Shown one piece after another: positions 29,828-40,294 of a DNA stretch of 64,000 nt. The number at the start of each line of letters is the position of its first letter. Positions within the stretch are counted from its first letter, which is position 1. The DNA comes from Arthrobacter sp. OVS8. Its GTDB lineage: Bacteria; Actinomycetota; Actinomycetes; Actinomycetales; Micrococcaceae. A model generated the notes under the pieces. That model was not told the DNA's origin and ran no database searches. It saw only the letters and a program-made list of their open reading frames with translations. Position numbers and translations under genes: made by a program. The DNA lies in NCBI GenBank assembly GCA_028370155.1, contig CP116670.1, forward strand, positions 1,302,001 through 1,366,000, given 5' to 3'.

Positions 29828-31934
29828 CTACTCCTTCGCGAGCCGCTCCAGGGCCGCGAGGGCGACCGCGGGGTCGGTAGTCGGCCAGAACGGCGGCAGC
29901 GCCGCGCGGAGGAATCCCCGTACCGCTCGGTGGACAGCCGGGAATCGAGCACCGCCACCACTCCCTTGTCCGTAGTTGTGCGGATCAGCCGGCCGGCGCC
30001 CTGGGCCAACCGGATGGCGGCGTGGGTCGCGGAGACACTCATGAACCCGTTCCCGCCGGCCTGGGCCACCGCCCGGGACCGCGCCGTCATCAGGGGGTCG
30101 TCGGGCCGCGGGAACGGAATCCGGTCAATCACCACCAGGCGGCAGGATGTCCCCGGCACATCGACGCCCTGCCACAGGGACATGGTGCCAAACAGGCAGG
30201 TGTCAGGTTCGTCGGCGAACTGCTTCACCAGCGCCGTCATGGTCGAATCCCCTGGCAGAGGATGGACATGTCCAGCCGGGGACGCAGGGCCTCGGCGGCA
30301 TCCTCGGCGGCGCGCCGCGAGGAGAAAAGGCACAGGGCCCCGCCGCCGGAGGCCGGATCAGCTTCTCGAGCTCATCGAGCGCTTCCGGGGACATGCCGCG
30401 GCCGGGCTTGGGCAGATGCTTGGCGACGTAGAGGATGCCCTGCTTGGGGTACTCGAAGGGCGAGCCGACGTCGACGCCGGTCCAGCTGGGGGCACCGGGG
30501 CCCACCAGGCCCAGACCGCCGGCGGCCGGTTCGAACGCGGACCCAATCGCCAGGGTGGCCGAGGTCAGGATGACGGTGTGGTCCGCGAACAGGCCCTCGC
30601 GGAGCCGTCCGGCGACGCTGAGCGGGGCGATATTGACCAGCGCCGGGGCGGACTCGTCCGGCTGGGAATAGCCCTGCTGCGGGTCGAAGGTGCTGTTGCG
30701 GGAAAACCAGACCACCTCGCGGTTCTCGCGTGCGGCCAGCAGCCGTTCGCAGAGCTCCAGGATCACCATGAGCCGGGAGCGCGCCAGCTGGCGTCCGCCG
30801 TCGGCCGTGTTGGCGCTGTCTCCCTTCGAGTCCGAAAGGGCGGCGCGGCAGGCGTCCCGCAACTGGTCCACGCAGTCCAACTGTTCGCTGTTGAGTCCGT
30901 TGGGCATGAGCCCGCTGGGGACGCCTTCAATGGCGAGTTCCAGGTTGGACGCTGCGTTGTTCAGCGCGTCCACGGTGATGCCGGTGTGCTTCCGGGCCCC
31001 GGACGCGGCGGCGTGCACCATCGCGACGGACAGCTGGCCGGACACGGCACCGGTCACCCGGTCCTGGAGCTCGTGGGCTTCATCCACCACCACAACGTCG
31101 TATTCCGGCAGCACGGCCAGGCCCTCGAACGCGCTGACGGCCAGCATCGCGTGGTTGGTGACGACGACGTCGGCGTCGGCGGCGTTCTGCCGGGCCAGTT
31201 CGCTGAAGCATTCGGCCGCCAGGGGCACTTCTGCGCGCCGAGGCATTCCATGGAGGTGACGGAGACCTGCCGCCAGGCCCGGTCCGTGACACCGGGCAGA
31301 AGCTCGTCGCGGTCCCCCGTGACGGTGTCCTCGGCCCATTCGCGCAGCCGGACGACCTCCTTGCCGAGCTGGGAGGACGGGCCGCCCATGGCCGCGGCGA
31401 AGTGCGGCACGGAAGTATCCTCGCCGAGGGAGAAGAGCTGGCCCTCCGAGGGCTCTTCCGAGGGGAACCCGCCTTCGAGCTTGTGGCGGCACACGTAGTT
31501 GGAGCGGCCCTTGACCAGGGCCACTTTGACGGGCCGGTCCAGCGCCGGGGTGATGGTCTTGAGCAGCCGGGGCAGGTCCCGGCCCACGATCTGGGTCTGC
31601 AGGGCCAGGGTGGCGGTGGAGACCAGGGTGGGCTTGTCGCTGACGAGCGAGTGCGCGATCAGCGGGATCAGGTACGCGAGGGACTTGCCGGTTCCGGTGC
31701 CGGCCTGGACCAGCAGGTGGTCGCCGCTGTCAATCGCCTGCGCCACCTGCCGGGCCATTTCGTGCTGGCCCTCGCGGCTTTGGCCGCCCATGCCGGACAC
31801 GGCACGGTCGAGCAGTTCGATCACGAACTCCCCGCTGGCTTTGCCGCCTGAGCCTGCCCTGCGGTCCGCCGGGGAGTCCTCCCCGCCGGCTCGTCCGTCC
31901 CTGTGTCCGTCCCGGTCACCGCTGCCTCAGTCAT
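29828..31934 (-). CDS. dinG: ATP-dependent DNA helicase DinG-like (about five frameshifts)
   Basis: A superfamily 2 XPD/DinG-type helicase of about 703 residues. Walker A is LLVQAGTGTGKSLAY, the DEAH box is VVVVDEAHELQDR, and motif VI is LAQGAGRLIRTTTDKG. Reading needs single added bases near 31878, 31230, 30345, 30250 and 29915; the last gives the family end ERLAKE-stop at 29828. The start ATG 31934 overlaps the end of hflX. The cysteines of a DinG-type 4Fe-4S cluster may lie in YVCRHK...ECLGAQKCPW. No LexA box is seen at this gene. Confidence 0.87.
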
Positions 31935-33494
31935 TGCTGATGAACGAATCCAGTTCAGCGGCGAATCCCTCACGCACCATGACGACGGCGCGGGTGCCCG
32001 CTTCCTCGTGGTTGAGGCTGAGGATCTCGGCGTCGGTCTCGTGCAGCTTGCTGAGCAGGTCCCCGCGGTTGTAGGGGATCATCAGTTCCAGTTTGACGCT
32101 GGGCCGCGGAATGCCCTCGCTGATGGCCTTGAGCAGCTCCGGGATGCCTGCGCCGGTGCGTGCCGACACCACAACGTGGCGCGGCTCGCGCTGCTTGAGC
32201 CGTTCCACCACGAAGGGGTCCGCGGCGTCGGCCTTGTTCAGGACGATGATTTCGGGCACCTTGCGTGCGTCGACCTCGCTGAACACCTTGCGGACGGCGG
32301 CGATCTGGCCCTCCGGATCCGGGTGCGAGACATCCACAACGTGCAGGATCAGGTCCGCGTCGGCGACTTCCTCCAGCGTGGAGCGGAAAGCCTCCACGAG
32401 CTGGGTGGGCAGCGAACGTACGAAGCCCACAGTGTCGGCGAGGGTGTAGCCCAGTCCGTCCGAGGTCTCCGCTTTGCGGACGGTCGGGTCCAGGGTGGCG
32501 AACAGGGCGTTCTCCACCAGGACACCGGCGTCGGTCAACCGGTTCAGGAGCGAGGACTTGCCGGCGTTGGTGTACCCGGCGATCGCGACGGAGGGCACGG
32601 AATTACGACGGCGGTTGGCGCGTTTGGTTTCCCGGGCGGCTTCATCGCGGCGATCTCACGCCGCAGCTTGGCCATCCGGGTGCGGATCCGGCGGCGGTCC
32701 AGTTCGATCTTGGTTTCACCGGGACCACGCGAGCCCATGCCGGCACCCGCGCCGCCCACCTGGCCGCCAGCCTGGCGGGACATCGAGTCACCCCAGCCGC
32801 GCAGGCGCGGGAGCAGGTATTCGAGCTGGGCCAGCTCCACCTGCGCCTTGCCCTCACGGCTCTTGGCGTGCTGGGCGAAAATGTCCAGGATCAGGGCCGT
32901 ACGGTCGATGACCTTGACCTTGACGATGTCTTCCAGGCTGCGGCGCTGGGACGGTGCCAGTTCGGCGTCGACGACGACGGTGTCCGCGCCGGTGGACATC
33001 ACGATGTCCTTTAGTTCCTGGGCCTTGCCGGAGCCGAGGAAAGTGCCCGGATCGGGCTTCTGGCGGCGCTGGACGATCCCGTCGAGGACCTCCGAGCCGG
33101 CGGTCTCTGCGAGGGCGGCGAGTTCGCGGAGCGAGTTCTCGGCGTCGGCGAGGGTGCCTTCGGTCCAGAGGCCGGCGAGCACGACGCGCTCAAGGCGCAG
33201 CTGCCGATACTCGACCTCGGTGACGTCTTCGAGTTCGGTGGACAGCCCGGCGGTGCGGCGCAGGGCGTGCCGTTCCTCGAGGTCCTGCTGGTCGCCGTCG
33301 AAGGTGCTGTGTTCCTCGTCCAGGCGGGAGATCGCCTGCGCCTTGCCGAGCACCGACGCGGGCTCGCCGGCAGCCGGTGCTGCCTTCCGGGCAGGAGTGT
33401 CTTTGGCGAGGATCCGGTCGATGACAGCCTGGATTTCCGCAGGACTCATGTCCTGGGCTGCTGACTCGGGTCCGGTGTTGGGCTGACTGGTCAT
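31927..33494 (-). CDS. hflX: ribosome-splitting GTPase HflX (frameshifted)
   Basis: About 522 residues. The N-terminal HflX domain (LAGLWTEGTLADAENSLREL, TFLGSGKAQEL, DAELAPSQRRSLED) is followed by a GAGAGMGSRGPGETK linker. The G domain has VAIAGYTNAGKSSLLN (G1), DTVGFVRSLP (G3) and VLNKADAAD (G4). One frame change near 32650 is repaired by one base (segment ETKRANRRRNSVPS). The start ATG 33494 has AAAGGAG upstream. A 484-base leader region precedes it. HflX rescues stalled or antibiotic-bound ribosomes in mycobacteria. Confidence 0.93.
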
Positions 33495-33978
33495 GGTCTC
33501 CTTTAGAGGTTCGGCAGTTTCAGAATAGTGCCGATTGGTGCTGTGTGGGGCGGTATTCGCGCTGGGCTGACGACTAATGGTCAACGTGGCCTCCTGGGAT
33601 GCCGGCGGCAGCGGTGCCGCCGGCAGGGCAGGGCTCCGGGCGGGAGCGATGGGAAGAGAGGGATCAGGCTTCTTTTGCCTTGAGGAGGAGAGACTGTCCG
33701 CCCGGCCGGGCTCCAGTGAGCACTGCCGGAATCCAAGTGGTTCGGGCGCCAGCGGGTGTCCTTAGCAGGATCATCGTGGGTGGCGCGCTGAGCGGAAGGT
33801 AACTACCTGCGTCGCTGCGGGGACGGGTACAAGCCCGTGCCGGCTACTTGGAGTTCAAGAACATGTCTTTAAGCCTAGCAGACGGCACAGACGGCGCTGC
33901 CCCAAGGGGTTTCTGCCGGTTCCCGGCCGGTTGCCGCGGTTTCCCATACGGGCCGGGGGCCAACTAATCTGGCCAGTT
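33495..33978 (-). promoter_or_regulatory. hflX leader with two short upstream ORFs and a hairpin
   Basis: A 484-base gap. On the minus strand, TAGGCT (33877-33872) is followed seven bases later by ATG of a six-codon ORF, 33864-33844 (MFLNSK). Next comes a 36-codon ORF, 33774-33664 (starts MILLRTPAGA, ends LLLKAKEA). A perfect 10-base hairpin with a 4-base loop lies at 33601-33624, and 107 bases later the hflX start. Short ORFs plus a hairpin fit a translation-sensing attenuator, but this is inference. The plus-strand methyltransferase promoter must also lie near 33930-33970. Confidence 0.45.
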
Positions 33979-34592
33979 ATGGAGTCTGCACACTATTTCA
34001 GCGCCCAGCCCGCCGGGCCGTTCACCCGCAAGCCACTCACCGTGGAACTTGCCGGCGGGACCCGGCAACTGCAGACGTCCTCGGGCATCTTCAGCCCGGA
34101 CGGCATCGACAAGGGAACGGCTGTGCTGCTGGCCGAGGTTCCTCCCCGGCCCCGCAGGGGACACTGCTGGACATCGGCTGCGGCTGGGGCCCGATCGCCC
34201 TGACCATGGCCTTGCGGGCACCGCACTCACAGGTCTACGCAGTGGACGTCAACGAACGTTGTGTGACCCTGACCAACGAAAACGCGGCGCTGCTGGGACT
34301 GGGCAACGTCACGGCCAGCACGCCCGACGCCGTCGATCCTGACCTTCGCTTCGACACCATCTGGTCCAACCCGCCCATCCGGATCGGCAAGGATGAACTC
34401 CACGCCCTGCTGCTCCTGTGGCTGCCGCGGCTGGCGCCGGGCGGCTCGGCGTGGCTGGTGGTGCAGAAGAACCTGGGGTCGGATTCCCTGCAGCGCTGGC
34501 TCGCGGCGGAGCTCGACAGCAGCTTCACGGTGACCCGCGAGAGCACCTCAAAGTCGTTCCGCATCCTTCGGGTCAGGAAAGCGTCCCACTAG
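33979..34592 (+). CDS. class I SAM methyltransferase, RsmC-like (frameshifted)
   Basis: About 204 residues. LLDIGCGWGPIALTMAL is the SAM-binding motif I and TIWSNPPIRIGK is the NPP(I/F) catalytic motif of the MTS (RsmC/RlmG) group. The N-terminus HYFSAQPAGPFTRKPL also fits that family. One C is missing near 34147. The substrate is probably guanine in rRNA. The last 20 bases overlap the 3' end of the convergent dapF. Confidence 0.85.
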
Positions 34593-35528
34593 CGACGATC
34601 ACCGCGGGGCCGCTGAGTTCGACGTGTTCGTGGCCCTCGGCGCCGAGGAAGAACTTCACACCGACGACGCCGCCGGGAACCTGGACATTCCAGACGTCCG
34701 GGGCGCCCTGGCCGCCCAGTGGCGGATCGCGACGGCGGCCGCGCAGGCGCCCGTGCCGCAGGACTGCGTTTCCCCGACTCCCCGTTCATGGACGCGCATG
34801 GTGATGGTTCCGACGCCCTCATGGACCAAGGGTTCGGACGGCACAACGAACTCAACGTTGGTGCCGTGCGGCGGCGTCGGGTCCACGTGGGGCGCGGTGA
34901 AGAGTTGCGTGGCCTGCAGCTCGGCCAGTTCGGCCAGCGCCACGACGGTGTGCGGATTGCCCATGCTCACGGACAGGGCAGGCCGTGCGACCTCCAGCCC
35001 CGCCGCGCTGACCAGTGAATCCATGGCCCGCGCCGTGGCCTCTCCCGGGAAGATGAATTCCCAGGGGCCCATGTCGACGGCGTATCCGGCCGCGGTGCGG
35101 ACGATCGTCTTGGCGCCGCCGCGGGTGCCGATGGTCAATGATTCGCCGGCGGGCAGGTCGACCAGGCCTTCAGTGATCAGGAAGTGCACAAAGACGCGGA
35201 CGCCGTTGCCGCACATCTCGGAGAGTGACCCGTCGCCGTTGCGGTAGTCCATAAACCATTCGGCGTCAGGGGTCCGGGTCAGTAGCGCCTGGCCCTCCGG
35301 GAGCAGACGGGACGGTACGGCGCGGATGAGTCCGTCTCCGCCGATTCCGCGGTGGCGGTCGCACAGTGCCGCGACCTGCTCCGGGGTTACGGCGAGGGTG
35401 CCGTTGGGATCGGCGAGAAGCACGAAGTCGTTGCCGGTGCCGTGGCCTTTGGAAAACTTGAGTCCGCTCAGGGCTGCAGTGTCGGCGGTGGAGTTGTGAT
35501 CAGTGGCCACGGCCTGGGGTTCGTCCAT
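34573..35528 (-). CDS. dapF: diaminopimelate epimerase (frameshift near 3' end)
   Basis: About 318 residues, converting LL- to meso-diaminopimelate for peptidoglycan and lysine. The two catalytic cysteines are in [11 protein letters not shown] and [11 protein letters not shown], the canonical pair. [11 protein letters not shown] marks the N-terminus. One G is missing near 34738. Restoring it gives the expected end ([16 protein letters not shown]) and a TGA at 34573, inside the convergent methyltransferase gene. It is the last gene of the recA-recX-miaB-miaA-dapF run. Confidence 0.94.
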
Positions 35529-35599
35529 GCACCAAGGTTACCGTTCCAGCTCGGGCCGCCAGCAAACCGCCCGGGCCATCCACCCGCCCACCGGGAACG

Positions 35600-36623
35600 T
35601 CAGCCGGCGTCGCAGAGCGAGGCAGCCTTGGCCACGAGTTCCGGGTCCTGCCAGTCGAGCCAGTGGATTCGGGGATCGGCGCGGAACCAGGTGAGCTGGC
35701 GGCGGGCGAACTGCCGGGTCGCCACGATGGTTTCCTCCGCCGCCTGCGCGGCGTCGGATTCGCCGTCGAGGACCTTGAGGAACTGGGCGTAGCCGAGGGC
35801 CCGCGGCGCCGTCCGGCCGAGCCGGAGCCCGGCGGCGTCGAGTTTCCGGACCTCTTCGAGCAGCCCGTTGTCCACCATGGAGTGGACCCGGCGGGCGAGG
35901 CGTTCACGGAGCTCTTCGCGGTCCACCTCGAGCCCGATTTGCACGGCAGGCTGGTGGTATTCGCGGGTTGGCATGAAGGAACTGAAGGGCCGTCCGGTCA
36001 GTTCGAACACCTCCAGCGCGCGGATGATCCGGCGCGCGTCCCCGAGCCGGCCGGCGGAGACCGGGTCCACACCTTCCAGCCGCGCCCGCAACGGGGCCGG
36101 ACCGGCAGCTTCCAGTTCCGCTTCGAGCCGGCGCCGGATGGCAGGGTCGGTGCCCGGGAACTCCAGCACGTCCAGTGCCGCACGGACGTAGAGCCCGGAG
36201 CCGCCGGCGAGGATGGCGCGTTTGCCGCGGCCGTGGATGTCCGCGATGAGCGCCCGTGCTTGCTGCTGGAAGTCCGAGACGCTGGCTTCCTGGGTCACAT
36301 CCAGGATGTCCAGGAGGTGGTGCGGCACTCCTGCGTTCGCCCTCGGTGATCTTGGCGGTGCCGATGTCCATGCCGCGGTAAAACTGCATGGAATCGGCGT
36401 TGATGACCTCGCCGTCAAGTTCCAGCGCGAGCGAGACCGCCAGATCGGATTTGCCGGAGCCGGTGGGACCGACGACGGCGATCACCGGCAATGCCGGTAC
36501 TGCGCAGGCCGGTACTGCGCCGTCGGGTACTGCGCAGGCCGGTAGTGCGGCGTCGTGTGCTGCACCGTCGGGTCCTGTGCCGTCGGGTCCTGTGCCGGCC
36601 GGGGTGCCCTGCGGGGCTGCCAC
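35600..36623 (-). CDS. miaA: tRNA dimethylallyltransferase (frameshifted, repeat-bearing N-terminus)
   Basis: About 341 residues. The P-loop is [17 protein letters not shown] and the [15 protein letters not shown] motif follows. Later come [10 protein letters not shown] and [11 protein letters not shown]. Two bases are missing near 36335 (probably a GC pair). The GTG at 36623 lies three bases after the miaB stop. Starting there adds about 45 residues of low-complexity Pro/Ala/Val sequence encoded by seven 15-base repeats. A shorter protein starting at a GTG/TTG just before VIAVVG is possible. It prenylates A37 of tRNAs, the substrate for MiaB. Confidence 0.9.
36496..36600. repeat. 15-bp tandem repeat, seven units, in the miaA 5' end
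   Basis: Seven imperfect units of GGT(A/C)CTG(C/T)GC(A/C)G(G/T)C(C/G) type run without interruption. They keep the frame and encode a pentapeptide of P-x-x-A-V character. The 15-base period makes copy-number change harmless to the frame. Confidence 0.85.
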
Positions 36624-36626
36624 GGG

Positions 36627-38198
36627 CTAGCGGCCCCGGACGGGAAGCGTGGGCATGCCCAGGGACACTCCGGATGAGCCGGACGCGGTTCCCGGCGCGG
36701 GTGCGCCGCAGGAGTCCGCCTGTGACCTGTCCCAGGCGTCGCCCGCACGGGAGCGGCGGACGCTGTAGTCCTCCGCCGAGGCAGGGTCGGCGACCAGGTG
36801 GAACGCCGCGGCCTCGGTGATGGTCACGGTGACAAGGTCGCCCGGGCGGGGTGTCTCGGCGCCGGCAGGCACGGAGAAATGCACCAGGCGCTGGTCCTGG
36901 GCCCGCCCCGAAAGCCGGTGGGTTTCCCCGGACTTGCGGCCGGACTGGGCCGTGACCATAACCTCCACGCGGCGGCCGAGCTGGCGGGCGTTTTCCTCGG
37001 CAGCAATCCGGTCCTGCAGGGCAGTGAGGCGTTCGAAGCGTTCCTGCACCACGGCTTTGGGGAGCTGGTCCGGGAGCTCGGCGGCGGGTGTGCCCGGACG
37101 CTTGGAGTACTGGAAGGTGAACGCGGTGGCGAAGCGGGACTTCTCAACGACGTCGAGCGTGGCCTGGAAGTCCTCCTCGGTTTCACCGGGGAAGCCGACA
37201 ATGATGTCCGTGGAGATGGCGGCGTGCGGAATTTTGTCGCGGACCTTGTCCAGGATGCCGAGGAACTTCGTGGACCGGTAGGACCGTTTCATGTCCTTGA
37301 GCACCTTGTCCGAGCCGGACTGCAGGGGCATGTGCAGCTGCGGCATAACGTTGGGGGTCTCGGCCATGGCATCGATGACGTCGTCGGTGAAAGCCGCGGG
37401 GTGCGGGCTCGTGAAGCGGACGCGTTCGAGGCCGGGGATGTCGCCGCAGGCTCGCAGGAGCTTCGAGAAGGCCTGCCGGTCGCCGAATTCGACCCCGTAG
37501 GAGTTGACGTTCTGGCCCAGCAGGGTGACTTCGATCGCGCCGTCGTCGACGAGGGCCTGGATCTCGGCCAGGATGTCGCCGGGCCGGCGGTCCTTTCCTT
37601 GCCGCGCAGGGCCGGGACGATGCAGAAGGTGCAGGTGTTGTTGCAGCCGACGGAGATCGACACCCAGCCGGAATACACCGAGTCGCGCTTGGTGGGCAGC
37701 GTGGAGGAAGACGTCGAGGGACTCGAGGATCTCGAGCTGCGCTTCGTTGTTGTGGCGGGCCCGTTCCAGGAGGGCCGGCAGCGCGCCGACATTGTGCGTC
37801 CCGAACACGGCGTCCACCCACGGGGCCTTCTTCAGGATGGCGTCGCGGTCCTTCTGCGCCAGGCAGCCTCCGACGGCGATCTGCATGCCCGGGTTGGCGG
37901 CTTTGACGGGAGCCAGGATGCCCAGGTTGCCGTAGAGCTTGTTGTCGGCATTCTCCCGGACAGCGCAGGTGTTGAAGACAACAACGTCGGCCAGCTCACC
38001 GGCGGCGGGGACGTAGCCCGCGGCCTCGAGCATCCCGGCCATCCGCTCGGAGTCGTGCACGTTCATCTGGCAGCCGAACGTCCGGACCTGGTAGGTGCGG
38101 GGCTGCGGTGCGGCGGACACCGGCTCGGTGCCCGGGGTCGACGAGGCGTCCGTGGAAGGGGTGGTGCCGGCTGCTGGGGAGGGAATGGTCAAACTCAC
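36627..38198 (-). CDS. miaB: tRNA-2-methylthio-N6-dimethylallyladenosine synthase (internal out-of-frame segment)
   Basis: 523 residues. The N-terminal UPF0004 domain has the cysteines of the auxiliary cluster ([32 protein letters not shown]). The TRAM domain lies at the C-terminus. Between about 37707 and 37592 the main frame is nonsense. A second frame carries the radical SAM motif [17 protein letters not shown], so losses of two and one base cancel. The corrected protein has both 4Fe-4S sites. The start is GTG 38198. It thiomethylates i6A37 made by MiaA. Confidence 0.93.
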   Translation of the reverse strand: MSLTIPSPAAGTTPSTDASSTPGTEPVSAAPQPRTYQVRTFGCQMNVHDSERMAGMLEAAGYVPAAGELADVVVFNTCAVRENADNKLYGNLGILAPVKAANPGMQIAVGGCLAQKDRDAILKKAPWVDAVFGTHNVGALPALLERARHNNEAQLEILESLDVFLHAAHQARLGVFRLGVDLRRLQQHLHLLHRPGPARQGKDRRPGDILAEIQALVDDGAIEVTLLGQNVNSYGVEFGDRQAFSKLLRACGDIPGLERVRFTSPHPAAFTDDVIDAMAETPNVMPQLHMPLQSGSDKVLKDMKRSYRSTKFLGILDKVRDKIPHAAISTDIIVGFPGETEEDFQATLDVVEKSRFATAFTFQYSKRPGTPAAELPDQLPKAVVQERFERLTALQDRIAAEENARQLGRRVEVMVTAQSGRKSGETHRLSGRAQDQRLVHFSVPAGAETPRPGDLVTVTITEAAAFHLVADPASAEDYSVRRSRAGDAWDRSQADSCGAPAPGTASGSSGVSLGMPTLPVRGR

Positions 38199-38237
38199 CT
38201 GTTAAGGGTACCGGGTCGGCACGCTGCCGGGGCCTCG

Positions 38238-38885
38238 TCAGAAATCCGGTTCAGCCCCGGCACCGGCCACGGCGTCATCGAGGACCTCGCCGACAATCCG
38301 GAAGGCGAGCGAGGGCTGGTATCCCTTGCGGGCAAGCATCGAGGCCAGCCGGCGCGTGATCTTGTCGCGCTCGGCGCGGTCTTCGCTGCCGGTGAATCCC
38401 CGCAGCTTGCGCTCCACGAGCTCACGGGCCGCCGCTTCTTCGTCGTCATCGCTGAGCTGGTCCAGCGCGCCGGCCGCGGTGTCCGGGTCGATGCCCTTGT
38501 CCGCAAGTTCACGCCTCAAGGCGCCTTTGGCGAGTTTGCGGCTCTGGGACCGGGACCGTACCCACATGTCGGCGAACTCGGCGTCGTCAACGAGCTTTAC
38601 TTCTTCGAAGCGGTCCAGTACGGCCTCCGCGACGTCGTCCGGAACGTTGCGCTCGGCAAGTTTCCGGGCGAGCTGCAGCCTGCTCTTGGGCGAGTTGGTC
38701 AGCTGCCTCAGGACAATGGCGCGGGCCACCGCGGCGGGATCTGCGTCAGGATCCAGTTCCGGGGACGGCGCCCCTGCGCCGCGAGAACCTGCGCCGCGAG
38801 AACCTGAGCCGCGTGAACTGCGGGACCCGCGTGAACTGCCAGACCCGCGTGAACTGCGCCGGGGACCCGCCACGCGGGTCGGCAT
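38238..38885 (-). CDS. recX: recombination regulator RecX
   Basis: About 215 residues. ARAIVLRQLTNSPKSRLQLARKL, FADMWVRSRSQSRKLAKGAL and RRLASMLARKGYQPSLAF are the three RecX helical repeats. The first 40 residues are a Ser/Arg/Gly tract encoded by short tandem repeats. The start is uncertain, since an overlapping frame beginning near 38955 is also open. The gene lies 57 bases after the corrected recA stop and should be co-transcribed with recA under LexA control. Confidence 0.9.
   Translation of the reverse strand: MPTRVAGPRRSSRGSGSSRGSRSSRGSGSRGAGSRGAGAPSPELDPDADPAAVARAIVLRQLTNSPKSRLQLARKLAERNVPDDVAEAVLDRFEEVKLVDDAEFADMWVRSRSQSRKLAKGALRRELADKGIDPDTAAGALDQLSDDDEEAAARELVERKLRGFTGSEDRAERDKITRRLASMLARKGYQPSLAFRIVGEVLDDAVAGAGAEPDF
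38776..38858. repeat. tandem repeats in the recX 5' end (two 15-bp, three 18-bp units)
   Basis: Two copies of GCGCCGCGAGAACCT (38776-38805) are followed by three copies of an 18-base unit beginning GCGTGAACTG (38811-38864, the last diverged). They encode the SRGSG-type tract of RecX. Confidence 0.8.
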
Positions 38886-38941
38886 CGCCGCCCGGGTCAG
38901 GGCTCCACGGAAGGAACCCCGGCCCGGTGCCGGCTCCGGCG

Positions 38942-39993
38942 TTAGAAGCCGTCAACGGCCTTCAGCTTCGGAGATTCTTCGGTCTCGGCGGGGCCTTCAC
39001 GCCGACGCCCAGCTTCTCCTTGATGAGCCGTTCCAGCTCGGCGGCCAGTTCCGGGTTGTCGCGCAGGAAGCGGCGGGAGTTCTCCATGCCCTGGCCCAGC
39101 TGGTCACCGTCGTAGGTGAACCAGGAGCCGGACTTCTTGATCAGGCCGTGCTCGACACCCATGTCGATGATGCCGCCTTCACGCGAGATGCCCTGGCCGT
39201 AAATGATGTCGAATTCGGCGATCTTGAAGGGCGGGGCCATCTTGTTCTTGACGATCTTGGCCTTGGTGCGGTTGCCGACGGAGTCCGCACCCTCCTTGAG
39301 GGTCTGGATCCGGCGGACGTCGATGCGGATGGAGGCGTAGAACTTCAGGGCCTTACCACCGGTGGTGGTTTCCGGGGAGCCGAAGAAGACACCGATCTTC
39401 TCGCGCAGCTGGTTGATGAAGATGGCAGTGGTCTTGGTCTGGCTCAGGCGGCCGGTGATCTTTCGAAGGGCCTGGCTCATGAGGCGGGCCTGCAGGCCCA
39501 CGTGGCTGTCGCCCATGTCGCCTTCGATTTCCGCCCGGGGAACGAGGGCAGCGACCGAGTCGATGACGATGACGTCAAGGGAGCCGGAGCCGATGAGCAT
39601 GTCCATGATTTCAAGCGCCTGCTCGCCGGTGTCCGGCTGGGAGACCAGCAGGGCGTCAGTGTCGACGCCCAGCTTGGCGGCATATTCCGGGTCCAGGGCG
39701 TGCTCGGCGTCGATGAAGGCGGCGATGCCGCCCTGGCGCTGGGCGTTGGCGACGGCGTGCAGCGCCACGGTGGTCTTACCGGAGGATTCCGGCCCGTAGA
39801 TCTCCACAACACGGCCGCGGGGCAGGCCGCCAATTCCCAGGGCCACGTCCAGCGCGATGGAGCCGGTCGGGATGACCTCGATGGGCGCACGGACTTCGTC
39901 GCCGAGGCGCATGACCGAGCCTTTGCCGAACTGCTTGTCAATCTGGGCAAGCGCTGCGTCGAGCGCTTTCTGGCGATCCGGGGCTGCGGCCAT
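38942..39993 (-). CDS. recA: recombinase RecA (frameshift near 3' end)
   Basis: The strand-exchange protein and LexA co-protease, about 350 residues. Walker A is [12 protein letters not shown], Walker B is [12 protein letters not shown], and loop L2 carries [14 protein letters not shown]. One C is missing near 38995; restoring it replaces the PPRPKNLRS end by [15 protein letters not shown] and a TAA at 38942. The start is ATG 39993. A LexA box lies 229 bases upstream. Confidence 0.97.
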
Positions 39994-40056
39994 GGTTCAC
40001 ACCTCTAATACTTTCTCGCTGTGGAGGGACCGTTGCCGGCCCCAGGTAGTGTTCGT

Positions 40057-40127
40057 GGTCAGTGCTGGTAGTCAGGGTTTGTGACGAGCGCTGGTCAGCA
40101 GTGCTGGTCATCAGTGCTGGTGATCAG
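40057..40127. repeat. CAGTGCTGGT direct repeats in the recA leader
   Basis: Three copies of CAGTGCTGGT (about 40060, 40099 and 40112) with related GCGCTGGTCAGC in between. The role is unknown; they could pair or slip in the mRNA leader. Confidence 0.6.
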
Positions 40128-40221
40128 TTTCTGTCATTACTGAAGCTACTGGCACCCACCGACAGAGTTGCCTGACCGCCCCGCGTATGTGGAAAACACT
40201 CTGAAAAAAGCATAGTCCTAC

Positions 40222-40237
40222 CCGAACAGATATTCGA
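40222..40237 (-). promoter_or_regulatory. LexA box of recA
   Basis: CCGAAC-AGAT-ATTCGA on the plus strand is two half-site mismatches from consensus. It fills the spacer upstream of a TAGGAC -10 on the minus strand, the expected place for repression of recA. Confidence 0.75.
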
Positions 40238-40294
40238 ACAATCGTCGCGGCGTGTCAGGTGTTTGCTGCCGGGCCGGGGCTGAAGCGCCGGGAA

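Larger units (their letters stand above)
39994..40294 (-). promoter_or_regulatory. recA upstream region
   Basis: A 301-base gap to the DUF3046 gene. On the minus strand the LexA box (listed) is followed by TAGGAC (40218-40213) and TATGCT as -10 candidates, leaving an unusually long leader of about 200 bases. The leader holds a cluster of short CAGTGCTGGT repeats at 40057-40127. No ORF is convincing. Confidence 0.5.

Noticed and set aside
36496..36600. CRISPR-like array
   Set aside because: Units of 15 bases are contiguous with no spacers and lie inside a coding frame. The same applies to 38776-38864, 56628-56711 and 59741-59790.
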